Assembly (NCBI GenBank): GCA_956465555.1
Contig: OY101119.1
Location: 1,054,001-1,118,000 of the forward strand
Reading direction: 5' to 3'
DNA length: 64,000 bases
Source: Nitzschia sp. pyKryTriq1
Taxonomy: Eukaryota > Bacillariophyta > Bacillariophyceae > Bacillariales > Bacillariaceae
Part shown: positions 39,634 to 51,431 of the stretch, in pieces
How positions within the stretch are numbered: the stretch's first letter is position 1
Layout: each line of letters opens with the position of its first letter
Made by a program: the position numbers and the translations under genes
Notes under the pieces: model-generated
The model's database searches: none
Seen by the model: only the letters and a program-made list of their open reading frames with translations
What the model was told of the DNA's origin: nothing

Positions 39634-40992
39634 TCAACGCGTAAAGTTTTCACCTTGCGTGTTCATTTCAAACTCGTCCATAAAGGCACTCAATTCATCC
39701 GGCTCTTCGTTGTTGTTGCCACTGCCCACATTGGCAGAAGGCGCTAAACTTTTCGGAGCACCAGCGCCAGCACCCTTGTAGTGTTCACCACCTGTTTGCT
39801 CTCCAAATTGGTCTAGTTCTGCCATGACATCGTCCACAGTCGCATTGTTGGATGTGGAAGAAGCCAAGACCTGGGATCCGTCGGCAAATACCCAGGTCGT
39901 ACCAGCGGGCCGGTTGTTTTCTACAGTCGACATGATAATCGAGATTGGAGTGTTGCCCGGCATGCTACCGGACTTGTTATTCGCAATTTGCTGGGACATG
40001 GACGTGGAACTTCCCACATCTTCTACCATTTCACATACTTGTTCCACTAACGCCGTCCGCCGCGCATTTCGAGTTGCCTCATCTTGCAAGCCGTCCAATT
40101 GCTTGCTGGTGAGCAGTTCTTGAGATTTGGGGCGTTTGGCCGGGTTCTTTTGTAGGCACTTTTCGACCAGTTGTCGAAAGTTTTTAGTGAAGTCTTCATC
40201 CACTTGGTCCGTTTCGTCTTCCATTCCATCTTCCTCGTCATATGTGTCCAGGGATGGTGGATCTTCTTGAATGGTGAGAATCAACACCTTCATCGGAGGA
40301 TACCGGGCATACGGGGCGTAGCCTTTGGCCAATTCCAGGGCGGTAATACCCAAGCTCCAGATATCCGCCTTGTAATCGTAGCCATGGATTTGTTCCATGA
40401 CTTCGGGTGCCATCCAGCAGGGTGTCCCGACAAACGTCTTGGCCTTTTCTTGGTGAGTTCCGGCGTTGACTAGCCAACCGGAGACGCCAAAGTCTGCAAT
40501 CCGCACGTGCCCATCGGAATCGATCAATATATTACCAGCCTTGATATCTCGATGAATTTGACCATTATCATGAATATATTGTAAGCCCAGAAGGGTTTCG
40601 TGTAAAATGTAGAGAATGTGATCTTCCATCTTGGCAGCGGGCTGCCCCATCTCTCGATACTTTCGTCGAGCACCGTCCAAGCAGTGGAGACTGGAGCCCT
40701 TGCGCATAAGCTGGGTAACTAGCCATAGATCCGTAGCTTTGACAAAGGCGGCATGGCATGGCAAGACGTTCGGGTGACTGGAAAGGCGCATGGTCTGGAC
40801 TTCCAGTCGGATTTCACTCAGATTGCTGTCAACGTGATCCAGATTCAGAACCTTGATGGCGCATTCTCGTTTCTCTTTGCCGTCCTCGCCTTTGGCGTCG
40901 GCTCTCCAGACGGAAGCGAAAGCTCCTTGTCCGATCTTTCCAATCAGATCATAGAGACTGGGGTCCGTGGGCCACTCAGCAGGGTCCGTCAT
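39634..40992 (-). CDS. Ste20-family (OSR1/SPAK-like) protein kinase
   Basis: The 452-residue intronless product has a complete Ser/Thr kinase domain (residues ~14-300): glycine loop IGQGAFASVWRA, CAIKVLN, IHRDIKAGNILID, IADFGVSGWL, activation segment KTFVGTPCWMAPEVM and DIWSLGITALELAKG. GTPCWMAPEV and the HRDIKAGNIL form mark the Ste20 germinal-centre group, and the tail phrase TTWVFADGSQVLAS resembles the region after the kinase in OSR1/Fray types. The RFxV-binding CCT domain of animal OSR1 is not visible; the C-terminus is acidic and low in complexity (PDELSAFMDEFEMNTQ). It likely acts in osmotic or ion signalling, but that is inferred. Confidence 0.85.
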   Translation of the reverse strand: MTDPAEWPTDPSLYDLIGKIGQGAFASVWRADAKGEDGKEKRECAIKVLNLDHVDSNLSEIRLEVQTMRLSSHPNVLPCHAAFVKATDLWLVTQLMRKGSSLHCLDGARRKYREMGQPAAKMEDHILYILHETLLGLQYIHDNGQIHRDIKAGNILIDSDGHVRIADFGVSGWLVNAGTHQEKAKTFVGTPCWMAPEVMEQIHGYDYKADIWSLGITALELAKGYAPYARYPPMKVLILTIQEDPPSLDTYDEEDGMEDETDQVDEDFTKNFRQLVEKCLQKNPAKRPKSQELLTSKQLDGLQDEATRNARRTALVEQVCEMVEDVGSSTSMSQQIANNKSGSMPGNTPISIIMSTVENNRPAGTTWVFADGSQVLASSTSNNATVDDVMAELDQFGEQTGGEHYKGAGAGAPKSLAPSANVGSGNNNEEPDELSAFMDEFEMNTQGENFTR

Positions 40993-41538
40993 GGTTGATA
41001 TACGGTATTGTACAATAAATTGAGGGGGCGTGGAGGAAAGGAAATTTTAGGATTGCGAGCTCTCTACTCGTACAGTAGAGAATGGAGTGATTCCGGAGGA
41101 AATTTGATCAGCAAATCTTCAAGGATTATCGTTGGATCAGCACGCTATGACGACTCGGGGTTATTGCAGCGTGCACACCGCAATTCTCACTGCTGTTTGT
41201 CTTCTGGTTTGTGGTTGTTTGCCGATGATGAAAGGGTCCAAAAGCATGCCCGTTGGTATTTGCGCCATTGTCAAGTTTAGCTTTTTGACATGAGAGGGAC
41301 ATACGATTTTCCCATAGCTCGTACAGGATTCTACGTAGCTGTTGTACATGGTACTTATATCTCTGTGGCCGGCCCGCGCGCAGTGTTGTTGGGAAGATGA
41401 TTTCTTTCCCCTCTTCTTTTTACGAGATACGACGATGATCCCCCTGTTTTGGATTTCCTGGCCATTCGCAACACAACACACAACAACAAACTTTCACTTT
41501 TCATCTTTCACCACAACATCATAATCCCTTATTGGAGC
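40993..41538. other. Divergent intergenic region (kinase / COG7)
   Basis: No gene is supported. A CTCTACTCGTACAGTAGAG hairpin-like word lies at 41061-41080. Both promoters should be here. Confidence 0.4.
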
Positions 41539-44405
41539 ATGGCGGATAATCCTTTGATGTCGCCAACATCGGCGCCCTCGTCGGCCGTAAACTTGGCGGG
41601 GTCCTTAGACGAACGTCTGTCTCAGCTGCTGTCTTCCAATTCTCAGTTCAGTGTGGCTGCCTACTTGAATTTAGCACTGAGTCAAGTGTCGAGTGCCGCC
41701 GATGCCAAATCTCCCGCGCCCGGCGTCGATTCCTCTCTGCAAGCTCGAATGGCCGAGCTGGCCTTGCAACTGCAGCTTCAAACTCAGTCTTGCCATGAAG
41801 ATATAGGAAGAATCGGAGCTGAACTGCAAGCCATCCTCCCCCGATGCGCTGCCGATGTCGGTCGGGTCGGTGTGGGGTTGGAAGGAATGCGGATGGATGC
41901 TCAGGCACTCTTGGAACAGACAGCGATGGACGAAGAAGAGCAAGAGTTGACTAGCAGCTTAGAGACCCTCAGTACCTTGCATGCTCTCCAGTCTAATCTG
42001 TCCAAGACAAAGGAGGTTCTCACTGCAGCAGCCACTTGGGATTCCACTATGAGCTCCATTCCTCCCTTGCTGGCGCAACAGAATTTGACCGAGGCAGTCA
42101 ATGCGTTGGCACAGCTGGAAAACGGAGAACGGGCTTTGCGTGGCATGCCACACCGGGAGGATCGGCAACTGGCGATCGCCAAGATTCGACAGCAAGTTCA
42201 GGTGTTGTTGCAGCCCCAACTGAAGCACGCCTTGCAGAATATGAATACACGGTTGGCTCCTCTCCAGCAATGCGTCACATTGTACGAAAAGCTAGGCAAG
42301 ATGGATTCTTTGCGAGAAGAATACGTCAAGACGCGGCCGGGTGCTCTGCACAAGTCTTGGTTTTCCTTTTCTCCGTCCTACAATGCGGATACAGGGGAAC
42401 GAAACATGGAAGCGTCTGACAAGAGTGACTTTGCCACTTGGTTGCCCAACTGGTACGATATGGTTCTACAGCTCTTGACGGAAGAACGCCGGCAGTCGGC
42501 TACCGTGTTTGGAGCGGAAGCTGCGCCAGAAATTGTGGTCAATGTAAGATTTGTGTCGTTGGGTTTACTGAAGTCGTGCGTCGAGTTGTGGTCGACCTAC
42601 GAGCTAACTTTGTTTTTGTGCTTTAGGTCTTGCGAGAGTGCTTTCGTCCCATTCTTCCATCCTTTCAGAGTCGCCTTGAGACGGCCTTTTCGTCAAACCC
42701 AACTTTGACTTCCAAAGGATCCTTTGAATCTATTTGTGCAGCGTATGAATCTACCCTGCGCTTTCTTTCTTTGGCCTACGAGTTGGTGGCTGGAGCCTTT
42801 CTGGATTTGGCAGAGTCTGGCATGGCGAAAAAGGGTGATACTGGTGTAGGACTCTACAATGATATGTCGGCTGTCTTTTTGCATGTGGCGAGTCCCTTTG
42901 CCAACTATCAACAACGTTTTGATCAGCTGGAGGGAAGACATTTACAAGTAGCTACTACTTCAGTGGCCAACGATATGCGACAAACCGTTGCCGCCGTTTC
43001 GTCCCAAGCAGCGGCATTAGAAACCCTGCAGGAGGCCACAGGACGCCTCAAGGACCTGGCACCCTTTATTTTCCCTTTGATGGAGGGCTCCTTGGTACGC
43101 TTCGAGCTCTTGTGTGGAGGTTACCATCTTGCACCTGCCTTGGGTGTGGTCGACAAGACTTTGACCAACCACGTGGGGGAAGTCGTCATCGCCGTCCACA
43201 CCCTCTCGGCTGCCATGGCTGCGGACACCAATCATCTTGCCGAAGTCTTTGATGAGCAACATGTCCATTGTGCTATGGAGGTCTTGCAATTGGCCGGGCA
43301 TTTCCGCAGGGATCTTTTGACATTTGAAGACAAGACTCGAGATAGATTGACAATCTTGTCGGGGCGAATCGTCGACCATAATCAGCGAGACGCCGAAGTG
43401 GAAAAGGCTATCTCGGGCAAGACTACTATCGTGGCTGCTTCCTTTTCCTTGCCTGATTCCCTGTCTGTTGTGGAAATTGATTCCATTTTGACCAAGTTGA
43501 TCTGTGGGGATGAGGGAAGCGGAACCGCACAAGAAACCGACGAAAGCAATCCCACCTTGGCAGTCTTGAATCGTCTAGCTCTTGCACCTGAAGGTGAACG
43601 TGGCATAATCTTGTACCCCGAGGCGGAAGAAGCGATACGACGGCTAGCTCACAGCTGTCACACGTTTGTGTTCGATGTGTGCTCCGCTGTCCCACGACGA
43701 CAATTGTCCACCATGTCCGACATGTCGGCGTGGAATGAGGCAGCATCCTCGGATGCTTTTGATTCCTATGGAACATTGCCTCAGGCGTACATTACTCAGG
43801 TCGGCGAGCACATGCTTGCTCTGGTTCAAGCCTTTGAACCGTTTGCTGCGGACCAGGAAACACTATCGATCGCAAATGAGGTTATGGACGGCGTTAAAGA
43901 TGTGGCACTACAACCATGGGGCGACTTTGCATCCTCAGCTGGTATCCATGGCTCCGATTCGATCATTGCACTACTCATGAATGGAAAAGAGATCGGAGAT
44001 TTCGTACTCAACAACTCTGCTCTCTCGGAAGAAGACGCCGAGATGGAGGAAGGTACCAGTGAAGCTGAACGAGCTAGTGCCGCCTTTTGCAACGCTTGGT
44101 TGGACGTGGTCGGCTTGGCAGTGACCGGGCGTTTGCTTGAGAAGATAATGAGAATCCCACAGCTCACTCAAAAGGGTTGTGAACATCTCAATGCAGACTT
44201 GAACTATTTGATTAATGTCTTCTCCGCGCTGGGCGTTGCCGGGCATCCTCACCCACTGGTCAGCCATATCGCAGAGCTGGCGACTTTGAGTGACCAAGAT
44301 TTGCGGGATCACATCTTGGCTCGCGACCGTACAAAGACTGTAGAAGGAGCGCTCCGGTCTGTGGAAACCAGAGTGGCTCTATTGCGAGGGGTTTTAGTAA
44401 ACTAG
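41539..44405 (+). CDS. COG7: Conserved oligomeric Golgi complex subunit 7 (COG7)
   Basis: Exons 41539-42543 and 42627-44405 flank an 83-bp intron (GTAAGA donor, CTTTAG acceptor), giving 927 residues. COG7 is part of lobe B of the COG tether that retrieves Golgi enzymes by retrograde vesicle transport. The N-terminal helical bundle has the family's run of coiled-coil blocks (LQTQSCHEDIGRIGAELQAILPR, QSNLSKTKEVLTAAATWDSTMSSIPPLL, LENGERALRGMPHREDR) followed by YYEKLGKMDSLREEYVK-type text and a long alpha-solenoid to LNYLINVFSALGVAGHPHP near the C-terminus. It is longer than human COG7 (770) through inserts in the second exon. The start follows GGAGC and lies in a region where the other strand has no gene. 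Confidence 0.85.
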
Positions 44406-44452
44406 AGTACTCACTTGCAGCTGTATTACTCCCCCAAAACGGCGTTACTTGT

Positions 44453-46851
44453 TTAGATTTCTGCTCTCCTCGAGATATTTTTCTCCAGTCGTGCGAGGCG
44501 CATTGAATCTTCGTTCATCTTTTTTTCCATCTGGCTGAGTCTCTCATTCACGTTCGATTCAAATCGAAGTAGCGTAATCATTATCCTATCCAGCTTTTCC
44601 GTCACGATATCATTATGCTGAGGGGACGAAGAAGATAATTCTCCACCCTGTGAAATCGTCTCGGATACAATTGTTGCCTCTGTATTGACAACATACTCGG
44701 TAAGGGAGCCAGGGCTGCATGTTCCGTGACCATTGTCGGTATTCTTGGTTGTCAAGACGCGTAGTCGAATCTGTCCCGCCGCGCCTATCTCCAAGTCCAA
44801 AGCATTGACCTTCCAACCCAGTTGCCTTTTGATCTGCACGGGGCACATTTCATCACAACTTGCCGGATTGGCCGACAACTTACCACGTGTCATCGGTATG
44901 CTTAGCACCCGCACTTCGGAGGACGAAGGTGGCTTTCCAGCCAAAATAATTGCATTTTCTGTCCCTTTCATCGACACGGCTTCGAAACACGAAGGGAATT
45001 CCAGCGGAAGATCATGCACGTGGGTTGTAACAGAGTTTGCCGAATCAATCGTCGTGGCGATGTCAGAAAGCGACACAATCACAAGTTGGGCTGGTCGTCT
45101 TGGATTGTCGCGCATACGTGGTCTATTTTGAGGGTGCCTTGGACTTCGACAGTTCTTGTCATTGCTCCGAAAGGACATAAGAGATGAATCGTCGTTCCCA
45201 GTGAATCCTATTCCAGCTAGTGGAGACATTATCGAGTCGGACATAGATCGACTCAACCATTTGCCGCTCATGTCCAATACTGCAGTGTCGGGAGAAGCAA
45301 TTGAGATGTCAAAATTCTCGTCCCAAACTGCTGAATCATTGGATGATATTGCATCTGCGCCTCTTGGAGTCTGCAGGGATGACTCATCAAATGGCTGGAA
45401 TGGGCTCAAACCCTTGCGCAAATGGTCTTCGCCGTGTAAAGTGAGAAGTACATTGGCCATGACGTCCCGACGTGCGCGTAGTACAGCATTCTTAGTTTCT
45501 TCCGCTGTCCATTGCGGAGGCAGCCTGCGCCGTTCTGCGTTCAACGTACTACTCGGTGACACTTCGTACGGTAACGGTGACAAGAGCTGAGTTTGTGGCT
45601 CTCGAGAGACACTGAGAGGCTCGCAAGGATAGCAAAGAATTGCAAATTTCACGGGCTCATCAATATTTGTCGACGTCTTCGACCCCGCAAGTGGTATTAC
45701 CAATGATGGGGTCCCCGTCGAGTTTGGATTGAAAGGAACCGTCATGATATCTTTGGGTTTGAGCATTTGCTTACTCCACTTATTTAAAGAAGGCAAAGCA
45801 ATGATTTTCATTTCTGAGTCGAACAAAGCAGCAATTGTGCAAAATGGAAGGCGCCCCATTCTTCGAACTGCAATGGATATCCCCTTTGCAGAGCCTACTC
45901 CTGCAATATTAAGAAAAAAAAACGTGAGAAGGGCATCATATCAGTCTAGTTGGCCCGATACTGCTAATGGGATTGAAAAAACGTACCCGTCAGAACCAAT
46001 GATCTCTTCAGTGCACGGGTGGGACCTCGTGTATCAAAATGGAAAAGTGGCGACTTGTGACAAACAAGAGGGCATGCGAGAACATCGATCCGGTGGGAGC
46101 GAACGAGAGGATTGATGGAGAGAAAGGCGGCGTACAGGACAGGATCTGGAGCATATAATGCCTTTCCTTCGTCGTCTCTTGTGTTGTCCAAATAGAGAGA
46201 TACCTCCATGAAAGGACCGGTATCTTCCACTGGCCCCCGAGAAACTTTGCCAAACTCTGCAACATGAAATGCATCCAGGTTCGATTTCCTTGAAAGGATG
46301 AGCGAATGAACTGACATTCCGGACCGCTTTGACATTACAATCAAAAGAGCGCCCAGAGTCTCTGAACTTGTATAGCTCGTATTTGTAAGGCTGGGTTCTC
46401 GTTGAAGGGCAGTACTCAGTGGAAGGGGTAACAATTGAACTTTCCGAATTTCATCTTCAAATTCAAAGCGAAAGTACGATTTTGTCTGATAATCTAAGTC
46501 AGTATGGGCCGGATCACAGCAAAGCTCCACGATATGATTGCCACTCGGGTCGACCTCGCTCAAAAATGCCGATAGCTGCGCCTCGGATGATTCATTATAG
46601 AATCTTTGACCCGAGTCAATGGTGTAGATCTTTGAGCTACAACTCTGTCCCCTGAGCACAGAAGTATGCAAGGCTCCCATAGGTTCGGGAAGCAGACACA
46701 TCGTCACGTGGTTATGTTGTGGAAATATCTGCTCCACCGCAACTCTATTGGACGCAAAGCTGGTTTGGGATGATGCCGTCTTTGGTCCTTCTCCTTCACT
46801 CCTGCTGCCATCCATCAACTGACTGTGATTGCTCACTAACGAGACCGACAT
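44453..46851 (-). CDS. Hypothetical 770-residue protein with C-terminal coiled coil
   Basis: Exons 46851-45987 and 45900-44453 flank an 86-bp GT-AG intron; the join reads LVLTGVGSAKGISIAVRRMG. I do not recognise the family. The first ~450 residues are rich in short beta-like segments (KIYTIDSGQRFYN, ALLIVMSKRSGMSVHSLILS, PFMEVSLYLDNTRD, LPFCTIAALFDSEMKIIALP), which would fit a beta-propeller without clear WD motifs. A disordered Ser/Asp-rich stretch follows, then strands again, and the last ~50 residues (VTEKLDRIMITLLRFESNVNERLSQ..., RLEKNISRR) form a coiled coil. A propeller plus coiled coil suggests a scaffold, for example in a transcription-factor or trafficking complex, but this is a guess from shape. 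An ATG at 46866 would add five residues. Confidence 0.6.
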
Positions 46852-47568
46852 TTTCAATTGACACAAATTTGGTGTGATGTATTCAAGTTTTTATGATTCG
46901 ATCAGTAGACTAGTGCTGCCCAAATTTGTGATGTCTGTCGCATGTTTTTTGGTTTGGGTTCCGTTTTCAGGACGACTTTTTCGTCTTTGTGGGACTTCGA
47001 GATCATTCCTTGCAACGAAAAAATGAGTGCCTCCATGTGCTCGAGGACGCCTGCCGCGCTTGATGAAAAATAAAACAAATAACGGCCATCCCATAATCCG
47101 TTGTTGCCGCCGACGTTTTGGGATTAGGGAGAAATAAAAGGGGAATATGATTTTCGAATTACGGGGATATGCCATCCTCCCCCGCCCCCGGGCGCCGAGC
47201 AATCGTCTACCGGTACAATACACTACCGTACCGGTACGTGTAGTCTACAGTACACGCCGCCATCGAGATGCCGAAATGTACCGTACTCATCGCAAGCTCA
47301 TCGTACACGTAAAAACACGCACGCACTTCAATTTGCCCTCAATTTTTTGTTGGATGCAAAAGTTGTACATACTGTAAAAAGAAGGCGGACGGCGGCAAAA
47401 GTTGTAGCATGAATTTGTGCAAATGCCCACAATTGAAGACGCACCTTGGAGACATCCTGCTTTAGCAAACAATCGATCATACCATTGCGCATCAAGAGCT
47501 CAGTGTCATATCCAGAGTTATTATTTGAGATGTCCACGATACTCACTCAATTTTTTATTTTATAAATC
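46852..47568. other. Divergent intergenic region before the long PPR gene
   Basis: No gene is supported. A GTAC-rich tract lies at 47206-47254 with a further GTACCGTAC at 47276-47285. Both flanking promoters should lie here. Confidence 0.45.
47206..47254. repeat. GTAC-rich palindromic tract
   Basis: It contains CTACCGGTACAATACACTACC and CGTACCGGTACGTG, similar to other tracts in this window. Confidence 0.65.
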
Positions 47569-50500
47569 ATGCGACGATCACGACGGATTCTACAAGTGCT
47601 CGGCTGCATACTCTTCCTCTCCTTCTTAGCCAAGCCCGTCGTCATCGAGGGTCTATCGTCAATCGGGCCAAAGTCAAGCCTCTGCCAACGAACTACGAAT
47701 AGGGCTGGCTTCAAGAAAGTGTTAATTTTGCAGAATGGTGTCTACGATGACAACGAAACCCCGTCCGTCATGGCTAATTATGACGACGTCGAGGACGACG
47801 ACGACGACGACGAAGTGATTACAGGTTCCTTTCTGGCCTCGCCGCTTTCCGAGGCTGAAGTCAGCGAGGAGGAGGAGAGGGATAGCTGGTATCCCGGGAG
47901 CTTTTCACGCCAGGAAAATTGGCTGGAAGAGGCTACGGCGGATCTCTTGGACCTTGAGGAGGTGCCACTTGGAACCCTGAACGAGGAAGATGTAGAGTCC
48001 ATTGCTGGCATAATGTCTGCATGGGTTCGTCGGCGGTCCCTAGAAGCCGCATTATCAGTAGAAAGACTGTTGAAACGGGTTGTCGACGATATGCGGGCAG
48101 GAAACAGCGACATTTGTGTGACTGCTCGGATGTACACCATTGTAAGTGATCAGAGGCACGGCGGTGCACCACCCAGACGGGCATCGGCCATTTTTTCAAT
48201 CGACAATCTAATGAATCATATTTCAAATGGTTAGGCAATTGATGCATGGGCTAAAAGTGGCGCGAGTCAGGGAGCCCAGCGAGCGCAACAAATTCATGAC
48301 GGTATGATTGCATTGTATAAACAAACAGGGGATCCCAATATCGCACCATCTACTGTGAGCTTTAACACCGTAATGAATGCCTGGTGCAAATGCTCGGATC
48401 CATCACCTGAGAATGCAGAAAAAGTGTTTCGAGAAATGGTGGAATATCAGGAGAGCGAAGTGAAGCCAGACGTCTTAACGTTTTCAACACTTCTAGACAC
48501 ATACTCTCGATCACGGCACCCCAACGCAGTTGAAAGGGCTGAAGAACTCTTTGAAATGATGAAAGAAGTTGGGGTCCAACGGAACGTGTATACTTACTCG
48601 GCACTTCAAAATGTTTATGCACGCTCTGGGAGGCCTGATGCGCCTGATTTATGCATGAAAGTTCTCGAACGCATGCTGAAGTTGTACAAAAATGGCGACG
48701 TATTTGCCAAACCAAATTGTGTCAATTACAATGCTGTTCTTCATGCTTACAGCAGGACTAACACAAGACAGTCTGCTGATAAGGCCAGCACTATGTTAGA
48801 AAAAATGGAAAGACCTGACTTCGATGGGGGGTACGATGTAGAACCAGATCGGCTCAGCTACGCCCTCACCATTTTAGCTTGTGCAAGATGCCCGGATGCA
48901 TTCCACGGAGCACAGTTATCGGAAGCGAACTTGGAGAAGATGGAAGAGCGAGCGCGAATAGAAGCGAAAAAGCGGGAAGAAATCTCGAGCGCAGCACCCC
49001 CTTCTGTAACCTTGGACCTCGAATCTTTTAACGTCGTCCTTACCGCAATTTCAAGATCGAGACAACCGGATGCTGCGTTGCGAGCGATTCGCATCGTAAA
49101 GCGCATGGAGGACTATGCCAAACAGGGACAGGAATCTATTGCACCAAATGCTCGGGCATGGAATGCTATTCTCCATTGTTTTTCCAGATCACGTGATGAA
49201 GACCGGGGGGAACGGTCGGAACAAATTCTGAACCATATGTTTGAGCTTCATAAGAAAGGGGTGAAAAATGTCAAACCAGATGCTTTTTCGTTCGCTGCTG
49301 TACTATCTACGTATCAGCGCTTGGGCACACCCGATGCCTGTCTACGAGCTGATGCCATCGTGAGGCATATGGAGGAACTCTACGAAAAGGGAGAGCTGGA
49401 AAAGCATCCCGATGTCTTCCATTACACTATTTTGTGCACCGCATGGGCCAAATCCAAACGAAAAGAAGCAGCCCCTCGGGTTGTCGAGATTCTTTCAACC
49501 ATGAAAGAGAAGCATCGTGCAGGTATTCCCCACATTAAACCAAACGTTCGGACGTACGATAGTTGCCTCGATGCTTTGTGCCGAGCAGGTGATATCGAAA
49601 AGGCGGAACAATTGCTCTACCACATGCTTGCTCTGGCCAGAGACGGCGATAAAGACGCTCTCCCAGACTCATTTTCTTTCAATTGTGTCATCAGTGGTTT
49701 TACGCGGAGTCGAATGAGGGACTCTGGACTGCGTGCAGAATCTTTGCTGGATCGTTTTCTGGAATTTTCCGAAGAGTTTCCAAGCGTCAAGCCAGATACT
49801 CGCTCCTTCACGCACATAGTCGCTCACTATGCGAGACAGGAAAAGATGTTAGATGCTCCCTACCGAGCTGAGTATGCCCTGAATCGACTTCTTTCCTTGT
49901 TTCAGTCTGGACATGATTATCTTGCACCCAATGTCTTTGCCTTTACAACTGTTATGGACGCCTACGCGCTTCACAAGCACAAAGATGCAGGTGAGAAGGC
50001 CGAACAGCTGGTGCGTACCATGCGCAAATTGAAGCGACAGTATAACCTCGACGAGTTGGAAATCAACACTGGTGTGATGAACAATGTTCTCAATGCATGG
50101 TCATGTAGTGGCCATGAAAATGCTGGTTACCGTGCCGATGCCATCCTCGATGATATGGAGACGAGAGCGGATCTCGAAGGTGAAACTGACGTCCTACCAA
50201 ACGCTCGTACCTACAGCTTGTTGATGACAATTTGGTCAAAAATGAAAGTTGGGCATAAAGCGGAGCGAGCCTTGGAGATCTTGAACCGCATGAATGAGCG
50301 AAAAGAGCAGGGCAAGCTCAATTTCCCAGCAAATGATCTCTCCCATTCGATCATAATGAACGCTTGTGCTCACACCAAAGCTGATGTCGAGACAGAAGAG
50401 CGCGTCTTTCAAATCGCCGTCAAAATGATGACGGAGCTTCTTCGCGGCGACAATCCTTCTGTTGTCCCTACAAGTACAACATTTGGTTGGTTCTTCCAGG

Positions 50501-50847
50501 CTTGTGGTCGGCTGCAAGTCGACAGGGCTGTCAAAGAGGAGAATCTTGAACGTTCTTTCTCTGCTTGTTGTGAAATGGGACTTTTGAATGATTTTGTTCT
50601 AGATCAGTTCAAACAGGCCGCTTCCGATGAACTTCTTCAGAAAATGATGGGAGCCGCACTAATCAAACTAACGAAGGACGATGCCACCCACAGCCGGAGT
50701 GCCAAAGAAAGGCTATCACTTCACCACTTACCTTCCGAGTGGAGGAGATCGTTCCAAAAACAAAGGAGCAACGCAGGCAAGCATATTGGCCACAGTCCCA
50801 AAAGACGGATTGTTACGAAAGGTAGTTTTTCCCGAAATAGAAAATAA
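47569..50847 (+). CDS. Long pentatricopeptide repeat (PPR) protein, 1061 residues
   Basis: Exons 47569-48141 and 48235-50847 flank a 93-bp intron (GTAAGT, TTAG); the join reads ARMYTIAIDAWAKSG. The protein is an array of roughly fifteen or more PPR units of 37-50 residues, most in the form VTFSTLLDTYSRSRHPNAVERAEELFE, YNAVLHAYSRTNTRQSADKAS, WNAILHCFSRSRDEDRGERS and FSFNCVISGFTRSRMRDSGLRA. The recurring SRS..PDA turn between helices is typical of stramenopile PPR proteins. The start region (ILQVLGCILFLSFLAKPVVIEGLSS) is signal-peptide-like, and an Asp run (DDDDDD) follows near residue 70, so plastid delivery is possible. It should act in organellar RNA processing or translation; the target is unknown. 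Confidence 0.9.
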
Positions 50848-51431
50848 GGAAACGAATAACATACTGTAGAACTCTCCTTCTACTACTTAGTTGATACAGT
50901 ACCGGTACGCGTACAGTAAGAAGAATATTCGTATTTACGAGTAATAAGACCCTCTGTTTACCTCTAGACTATAACTAGTAGTAGGGAGAGGAACTATCTC
51001 ACACAACATAGTCAAGGAACAAGGCCACAAAAACGACCACCAGCAATCAATCTCATTCTTGTCGTGGTTGTCAAAGCGAAGAACCAAGCAAAGTTCTAAA
51101 AGAAAGTTTCAAAATTGTCACACCGATTTTGAGAATGATGAGGCGACCAGTACGGTACCTGGTACTTGTACCGTACTGACTGTCGATATTACAGTATGAC
51201 GTCACATATTCGTGACTCAATCACTCAAGCTAACTGTCTAGAGAGTAAACTATATCTCACCTTTCTGCTAACCCAACAAGAGATACCAATGCATATTCAT
51301 AGTCGCAAAGCAAATTAGAAGGAAAAGAAGTTCGTGGATGCGACGGAAGCTTTTGGGGCGATCATTTCTTGGCGGGCATTTCGCGCGACGCTACATAACC
51401 TATCATAACGGTACCGTCAACTGACTGTCTG

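Noticed and set aside
41161-41481. Short frames between the kinase and COG7
   Set aside because: They lie in the divergent promoter and show no domain or start context.
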